Shown here piece by piece: positions 57,252 to 64,000 of a DNA stretch of 64,000 nt. Source of the DNA: Symbiodinium natans (taxonomy: Eukaryota; Sar; Dinophyceae; Suessiales; Symbiodiniaceae). Location: assembly GCA_905221605.1 (NCBI GenBank), contig CAJNDS010002718.1:241001-305000 (forward strand), given 5' to 3'. A program made the position numbers and the translations under genes. The notes under the pieces were generated by a model that saw only the letters and a list, made by a program, of their open reading frames with translations, had not been told where the DNA came from and searched no databases. Each line of letters begins with the position of its first letter. Within the stretch, counting starts at the first letter, position 1.

Positions 57252-60200
57252 CTTGCCCTTAAAGTAGTCGAAGAGGGGCTCGTACTTGAGCCCTTTGAGT
57301 TCTTTGCCCTCACAAGGCTTCTCAGAGATTTTGGGGTTTGAAGGGGTTTAGGGTTTAGGGTTTAGGGTTTAGGGTTTAGGGTTTAGGGTTTAGGGTTTAG
57401 GGTTTAGGGTTTAGGGGTTTAGGGTTTAGGGGTTTTCTGTGGGAGGTGGGGAGGGGAGGGATGATCGGGGGGTCCTTGTGGGTTTTAGGTGTTTCTAGGG
57501 GGCTTTGAGTGACATTTTTGGACTTGAATGGCTGTTGCTTTGATCATTTGGGGTGAGGGTACAACAGGTTAGGGATGTAGATGTTGGGTGGGGGTCAAGT
57601 TGACAACAATCGTGCCCCTAACCCTAAACCCTAAACCCTAAACCCTAAAGCTCCCTGAACCCCTCCAACCTGCCAAGCCCAGAGTACCATCGACCCCAAA
57701 ATTCGTCCCCAAAAAAATAATCGAAATCCCAAATCCTTGAGGAGCCTCTGAAACCTCTGAAACCTCTGAAACCTCTGAAACCTCTGAAGCCCCTAGACCC
57801 TAGACCCTAGACCCTAAACCCTAAACTCTAAACCCTAAACCCTAAACCCTAAACAAACCCTAAGCCCTCGAAGTCATCAACTGAAAGCCATGTCCTGCTT
57901 GCTCCACAGGATCTTGAAGTCCTTCAGCAGCTTTGGGGCTTAGGGCTATAAGGGCTAAGGGCTTAGGGCTTATCGCTTCGGGTTTAAGGTTTAGGGCTTT
58001 TTGGGCTTATAGGGCTTAGGGCATAGGGTTTAAGGTTTGGGGCTTAGGCCCTGGCTTTTTGTTGGCAAAGTGGGGTTTTGGCGGTGCAAGGTTGACGCCT
58101 TTGTGGCTGGCAGTCGTGGCCTGGACAGCACGTTAGGGTTTGGGGTCCGGGGTCGACACTCGGGTTTATTAGGTTTAGGTTTAAGGTTTAGGGTTTAGGG
58201 TTTAGGGTTTAAGGTCTAGGGTCTAGGGTCTAGGGTTTAGGGTTTAGGGTTTAGGGTTTAGGGTTTAGGGTTTAGGGTTTAGGGTTGCGTAAGGGTTATA
58301 TAGGCTTGGAGACACGCCAGCTTGGAGGCGTCCCTTGTGGGTGGTTCACAAACCCAAGAGCACCCCAAATACCCTGAGCCCCTGAACCCGAGACTCTCAC
58401 AGCCCAAAAAAAACCTGAGTCTCAACCCTAAACGGCCCCAAAAGTGTGCCTTCTCAGCATTCTTCTTGATGGAGGAGCAGATCCAGGGCCAGCGATCCTG
58501 GCTGCAGCTATACCCCTAAGCAGGGCTTCGGGTTCAAACAGGGTGTTTTCGGACTTGGGGTCAATGCTTCAATATCCGATACTGTGATTGTTTACCGGCC
58601 GCCAGCCGACAGGCGCCAATTTCGCTTTGAGGTTTGAGGTCAAGGGCTTTGGAGTCTCGAGCTGGAGCTTTCAGGGTGTTTAGGGGTTTCAAACCCGGCA
58701 CGTGGGGCCGAAAGGCTCGAGAGTGTGAAATCTCCGCTCTCCATAGTATTTACCCGCTCGGAAGCCACAAGTTGTGCTGGTGAGCTGAGATTGCCAAGTG
58801 AAGCTTGAGACTGCCAAAAAGTCAAGAAGGCAGCAAAGAAAGGGTGATCTAAGGAACACAGGGGTTTACCGTCACCCCGAATCCTGCACTCTACGCCCTC
58901 ATGCCCAAGCCCAAGCCCTCCATCTGAGCTCGACGTGTACAGGGTTCAGGGTTGCCAAGGGATGCCTTGCCAACAATCCACTTGACGTGGGTGGACGTGT
59001 TCTCGACCTGGAGGTACCTCGTTTGGGGGGGTTTAGGTTTAGGGCCGAACAGAACCCTACAAAGCCAGGAGAATACAACAGACCCCGAGACGAAGACAAA
59101 AAATGTAGCTGAATAACCGGGGGCCCACCAACCTCGAAAGCTGCAGAGCTCTATACACCCATAGGGTGTAGAGGGTGTAGGGTACCCGACCATCGACTTC
59201 AAGTAGGGATGCAGTCGAGGAGGAATGGCAGCTATGGGAAGAACATCGATTCTTTAGGGGCCCTGTTGACACTCTACCTCAACCTCCTCAAATTTCGGAA
59301 CCCCTAGGCATCCTGACCCCTTCACTTCTGTCCATCCTAAACCCTAAACCCTAAACCCTAAACCCTAAACCCTAAACCCTAACCCCGAGGCACGTCAGTT
59401 CAGGGTTCACGCAGAGTGCCACGTTGGAGGGGAGAGTCCAGGGCGTCGTTGTCCATGCCAGGACAAAGGAGTTCTCCTCTCCAAGAGTGCCGCAGTGGCT
59501 TCCCTGCATCTAAGCACTTCGCCCCGAATTGAGGGTTTAGGTTTGCGTTTCGGGCTCACTAGAGCTCTTTTTGAGCCCTCTGAAATCGAAACCCACTCCG
59601 AGGTTTATGGGCTGCTTATCGAGCCTCTCACATGCAGGAAAGATCACAGGTTTGGCTGAAAGGGGAAGGATTTATGGCTGCTAACCCGAGGCGCCCAAGT
59701 CAACATCCAAGCCTTCAAGAAGTCCTAAGTCCTCCCAAAAGGGTTTGGGGTTTAGGGCTTGGGCGTTGAGGAGCCGTACACAAAGAAGTTCACATCTTTG
59801 AGTGCTGAAGGTGGCGCGCAGGCTGCACAGGGAGGTGAGGGCCCTCCCACTTCTCGACCCTGGACGCAAAATTCAAATTTTAGGAGGTTGAGTTATAACC
59901 GTTGAACCCTGAACCTGTCCACGTCAAGACCCCAAAATGGGACCCTGATTTAGAAAGCGCATCTAGGGCAATCTAGGGTTTAGAGCTCAGCGCTCGTGAG
60001 AGGGGATCTGGGACCATCTTCAAACTGTCCGCCCGGCTCCCAGCAAGACTGGTCAAGCAAGCCGGGCATGCCTCGTTTTTCAGCCTGGAGCCCAATGGAG
60101 CTGAGGGTTTAAGTGTTCGAGCTTGACTGTGCCTTGGAGCTTAGAGCTTAGGATTTAGGGTTTGGAACCTCCTAATGCTGAGGATTCGGAACTTAGCACT

Positions 60201-61836
60201 TTGGTGCATATGCAAATTAAGCCAAAGAACAGCCGACGTGCCCTCTGCCCCCCCCCCCCCCCCATTCCAAGGCTTCCGGTTTGGAGTTGAGGGCTGAGAC
60301 TTGAGAAGCAGAAAGTCGCTGCCGCAAGTAGAGTATCTGGGTCAATCGTGCTGACACTGTAGCAAGCAAGCACACCTCTGCCCAAATTCAGGCCGGTGCT
60401 TGAACTGCACGATGATGGAAGGATCCGAGACCTCCTTGTAGTTCTGCGACACCTGCTGTTCAGGTCAACAGCCCGTACGACAGGGAGCCCCCGAAGCCTT
60501 GCAAGCACGATGCAGCACCGGAGGCTGAACATGTCTGCCCAAACCACATTAAGCTGCAACACCGGATGAAACCATTAAGGCGCTCCAACGTGGATCGAAG
60601 TTCAAGGATACGTACTTCGGGTTTAAGGTTGAGGGCTTCAGTGCTTCAGGATTTCGGCATGCAGTGATTCCTGCTCGCGTTCAGCTTTTCGTGCACTGTA
60701 GGGAAAACTGGTGCCCAAATCTGAGTCCCAAACCCTTAGCAACACCAAACCGTCAAAGCCCAAAAGCCCCGATACCACAAGAGCAAAGACACAAACCCGG
60801 AACCTTTTGGTTTTTGGGCTAAACCCAAAGGCCTAAGGCCTAAACCGATAGGCTCAACACTTCCTTCCCCTTAAGCCCCAGATCACTACGCCTCGAAGTT
60901 GGACAGGGGAGTGGCGCAAGCGGTGCTGTAGGGCATGACGCGGAAGGCCCTGGTAGATCAGGCTGTGCGAGTGTCGGGCGGGCGGTGCGGGGGCAGGGAG
61001 GGGGGGGGGGGGGGGAACATGGGTTTTGGTTTAATTACGTATGCGGTTTGCTTTTGAGGTTGCGAGAACTGAACTCAAAAACCTCCTCGCCTCGCCTAGG
61101 TCTCCTGCACTCCTCCCCCGGTCACCTTCGCAAAGAGTCCCGCACAGTGTCCTTGGAGTGCCCACCCCCAAAGAGAATCCCGACGAACAAACAAACTAGG
61201 TGCCTGAAAAATAGTAGAATAGGGTCTTGAGGGGTTCTTATAGTATCATTACAAGGGAGCATAAGGGACAGCCCTGATCCCTATTTCAAAGGTCAGAGTG
61301 TGGCCGGAAAAGGAGGAGGAGGAGGGCCGTTGCTCGGGGCAGACATGTTCAACATCTCAACTCTCCGGCCCCACTCGAAGATCAAACGCGTATTTCCCAA
61401 CGGCTTAGGGTTAGGATTTAGGGTTTAGGATTTAGGGTTTAGGGTTTAGGATTTAGGGTTTAGGGTTTAGGATTTGGGGTTTAGGGTTCACATCGCACGC
61501 CTGGCAGGCCAAACGGGCCTGCAGAAAACAAGCACCAGGCAGTACCCGAAATCCTGAGGCCCGAATTCCCGTCCTGTAGACCATGCCTTTGTCATACAGC
61601 TGCTTGAAGACCCACCAGCAACTGGCGGAATCAGAGCTGGCAGGGATTAAAGTCCGTGGCGAGGAGTCCGAAAAGCCTAAACCCTAAAACTCAAACCCTT
61701 AAGCAGCTCATGTTCTTTAGGGTTTAACCCCTAAAGCCCTAAACTCCCCTCAACCCTCAACCCTATAAACCCTCGACCCACTTCCACAGTCATGGTCCAG
61801 CGGTTTGTGACTTCCACTGTCAAGGGCCCCAAGGAG
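57252..61836 (-). CDS. Isoleucyl-tRNA synthetase, catalytic first half to editing-domain entry
   Basis: Predicted exons: about 61836-61782 ([12 protein letters not shown]), 61636-61574 ([16 protein letters not shown]), 60949-60892 ([19 protein letters not shown]), 60443-60390 ([14 protein letters not shown]), 59476-59397 ([20 protein letters not shown]), 59017-58966 ([17 protein letters not shown]), 58497-58450 ([16 protein letters not shown]), 57921-57895 (DFKILWSKQ) and 57308-57252 ([14 protein letters not shown]). [27 protein letters not shown] and TTPWTLPSN are diagnostic of cytosolic-type IleRS. The N-terminal HIGH motif (expected GLPHYGH) is not present anywhere to the right, up to 64,000. 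Donors are GA at 61574, 60390, 59397 and 57895, and GC elsewhere. The GRWIDF..DY segment between the first two exons is missing, so one small exon was overlooked or lost. Confidence 0.9.
57346..58285. repeat. Cluster of TTTAGGG/CCCTAAA arrays in consecutive IleRS introns
   Basis: Runs at 57346-57432 (plus orientation), 57617-57655 and 57795-57855 (minus), and 58183-58285 (plus, with TCTAGGG units). The exons 57921-57895 and 57308-57252 sit between them. Confidence 0.93.
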
Positions 61837-62096
61837 CTGAAGGAGAATCACGAAACACAAGCCCTGACCCCACTACCCCCACAAGGGTCGAGGGTTTGGG
61901 GTGTAGTTAGGGTTTGACGGTTTAGGGTTTAGGGTTTAGGGTTTAGGGTTTAGGGTTTAGGGTTTCGGGTTTCGGGCTTAAGGTTAAGGGTGTAGGGTGT
62001 AGGGTTTAGGGTTTAGGGTTTAGGGTTTAGGGTTTAGGGTTTAGGGTTTCGGGTTTCGGGTTCCGGGCTTAAGGTTAAGGGTGTAGGGCTTGGGGT
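61837..62096. repeat. Telomere-type array between IleRS and the myristoyl-type gene
   Basis: Mostly TTTAGGG with TTTCGGG and GTGTAGGG variants (61905-62100). The same cassette (a TTTAGGG run, then GGGTTTCGGG, GGCTTAAGGTTAAGGG and GTGTAGGG) occurs twice in tandem, pointing to duplication of a larger unit. No gene was seen. Confidence 0.8.
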
Positions 62097-63631
62097 TTAG
62101 GGCTTCACTGCTTCACCACAGGCAGGGCAGTAGTTGGTGGCTTCTCTCTGCAGATAAAGGGCCTCCATCCCGTAAGCCAAGACCCCAAATCCTGAAATCT
62201 TACACCCAAGCGCGCAACTCCAAACCCTCAGACCTACACTGTTGGTTGAACCCCTAAACCACAAACCGCTAAATCCCTAAACCCCGACCTCCTAAACCCT
62301 GAACCCTAAATCTCTAGACCTCAAGCTTGAGTAAACCCTAAACCCTAAATCCCTAAACCCTACAGTCAACCAGGGAGCTCAGCCCCCCTCCCCAGGCTGA
62401 AAGCTCATAGGCTTCGGGTTTGTGCTTTAGTGTCTGGGGCTTTCGGATTTCGGGTTAACCTTAATAATACCCCGAAACTTGAGTAGGCCCGAAGGAAACC
62501 AAATAACCCGAACCCTAAACCCTAAACCCTAAACCCTAAACCCTAAACCCTAAACCCTATTTCAGTGTTTGATGTTCAGGGTTTGTAGCGACTCGGGGTT
62601 GGCAAACAGCATATGGCCCTAAACCTTATACTCGTGGCCCTCCGGGGTCCGGTGGTGGCACATGCCCAGGAGGTGGCAAAGCGTCTTTCTACCAGCTCAG
62701 GGGAGCCGAAAATAGTCCAAAATCGCCATTGCGGCAGTTGAAAAGTGAGTAAAGGATCTCCACATTTACCACTGAAAAAAACTGAGAATTGAAGCCTGCA
62801 TGATTGCCGTCGACACACACCGCGCTCCTTCCCGTTCTGGCTGGGCCATCGGATGGTACTGTAAGGGGCTGGAAACGTGTGCCGAATGCAGCTGTGAAAC
62901 AGTTGCCGAACGCAGTTGAAACATTTGAACAGCATGGAAGAATTGAAGACACCGAAGCCCATCGCCTCACTAAATCCATAACTTCAGCGACTGAAGATGC
63001 GCTGAAGACCATCAAGGCCAACACAGGCCCACTGCACCTCGCCATTACCCTTGCTGGGCTGCTGTTGAAAAAACAGACCTCGACCCAGTCGACAGTCTCT
63101 GGCGCTCTCCGAAGCGCACATGCCGTCGTATCTCCACCTGGGGGCACACCGGAAGGTTTAGGAATGATTCCTAAGTCACGACTCGCCTAGGAGAAGCAAT
63201 CGGCCCCTATCGAAAGGGAGTGTAGTTCGCGGCTCACAGTTCACGCCAGTCCGGTGAAAATCCAGTAGTCCCACGAGCGCACGCCCTGCATTCCGACCTG
63301 ACCTCCAGCGCCCCTCAGAACCCAACGTGCCAAACAGAAGGCTTCGAAGCACGGTCACATCTCGCACAATTTGAAACGACTAGGCTGACTAATCACCGCG
63401 ACTGCTACTGCTTTGAGTTCAGTGATAGACCACTTAGTGTTTGGGGGAACACCTCACCTTATTCTGGAAAGCATGCGGGTCCCCCGCCACTCCCATGAGA
63501 TAGGCATTCAGCTCCCGGACGTACAGCTGGTGTGTGCGCTGGTCCGGAGGCAGAGCATTCTTCGGAGGTGTCGGAAAGGATTGCGGCACGTAGAGCTCGT
63601 GGGTCCCATCGCTACTTAGGCCACACCCCAT
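62097..63631 (-). CDS. Small gene with myristoylation-type N-terminus and C-terminal Cys pairs
   Basis: The exon 63631-63458 begins MGCGLSSDGTHELYVPQ. Gly2, Cys3 and Ser6 fit N-myristoylation with adjacent palmitoylation, suggesting a membrane-attached protein. It ends at a strong GT donor (AAG|GTGAGG). Phase-0 continuation at about 63140-63047 gives VEIRRHVRFGERQRLSTGSR. A following frame to 62689 (VMDLVRRWASVSSILPCCS..) is open on this strand, though the opposite strand also looks coding. Further on come 62684-62625 (TLCHLLGMCHHRTPEGHEYK) and 62162-62097 (ALYLQREATNYCPACGEAVKP, then TAA), which join in phase 0. The C-H-C-HH and CPAC residues could bind zinc; a degenerate RING is a guess. 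The link between the first and last exons is inferred from order only. Confidence 0.4.
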
Positions 63632-64000
63632 GGAGCCTACAGCAGACCTAGCAAGGATCTGCTGCTGAACGGCTCTCGAGCCCGTGCTGCAGACATCAGT
63701 GTGGAACAAGAGGCATGGGGCCCTGACGCCTTGAACTCACAATGTAGGATGTAGGGCAAACAGGAAAACCACGTCGGATTCTCTGCCAAGTATTCCGGTA
63801 CCGCTAGAAAGTGTTGAACACACCCCAGAACCAAAGCTAGCTACCTCTTCAACAAACCTGGTAGCCCGAACAAACCAGCCTGAGCCCGCTTCGGTGTTCA
63901 TTAGGGTTTACCAAAACACACATCTTTGAGGCTAGGCTTGGTAGCCCAGTCAAGAAGACCATTAAGCGGCTGGGGGTTCGCAGGATACGGGTCTTTGAGT
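63632..64000. other. Right edge of the window, no supported gene
   Basis: Minus-strand frames around 63834-63640 and 63995-63925 are open but short and unrecognised. IleRS N-terminal exons, including HIGH, would be expected further right, beyond the window. Confidence 0.4.

Overview
This is eukaryotic nuclear DNA, most likely from a dinoflagellate. Four things point there. Interstitial arrays of the plant/alveolate telomere heptamer TTTAGGG run through the whole window. The genes are cut into very short exons. Introns begin with GC or GA at least as often as GT, and almost always end AG before a G. A 12-base stretch matches the 3' half of the dinoflagellate spliced leader. Every gene I could assemble lies on the minus strand. 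Exons were found by hand from protein-family resemblance plus codon phase, so boundaries are predictions. No database was consulted.

Right to left (5' to 3'): a small gene with an N-myristoylation-type start (63.6-62.1 kb). Then the exons of a cytosolic-type isoleucyl-tRNA synthetase (IleRS), 61.8-43.6 kb, from just after the expected HIGH region to the KMSKS loop. One 3.7-kb IleRS intron holds a separate multi-exon membrane-protein gene (51.9-50.5 kb). After the KMSKS exon IleRS stops, and it resumes in exact codon phase 34.6 kb further on, at 9.07 kb, continuing to about 0.8 kb.

The 34.6-kb gap is filled by other minus-strand genes. These are a MalY/PatB-like PLP aminotransferase (41.3-25.9 kb), a small unassigned basic-protein gene (24.4-23.4 kb), and a Deg/HtrA-type protein (23.1-17.4 kb) that has lost two of its three catalytic residues. 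A PDZ-like exon block (16.75-10.9 kb) may be the C-terminal part of the HtrA gene. Two nearly intronless, frameshifted ORFs sit inside introns of the aminotransferase gene: a leucine-rich-repeat-like protein (38.8-37.5 kb) and a cysteine-rich protein (32.9-32.05 kb).

The introns are where the unusual biology is. All ten HtrA introns I could place contain TTTAGGG/CCCTAAA heptamers, and so do most introns of IleRS and the aminotransferase. They also carry short inverted-repeat elements in at least three families, G/C homopolymers and a 1.2-kb TG-rich minisatellite. The membrane-protein gene and the 24-kb gene have short introns without telomere repeats, which suggests two intron classes side by side. 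The main open questions are whether the gene-within-intron layout is real or a scaffolding artefact, and whether the telomere heptamers are spread by intron-creating elements.
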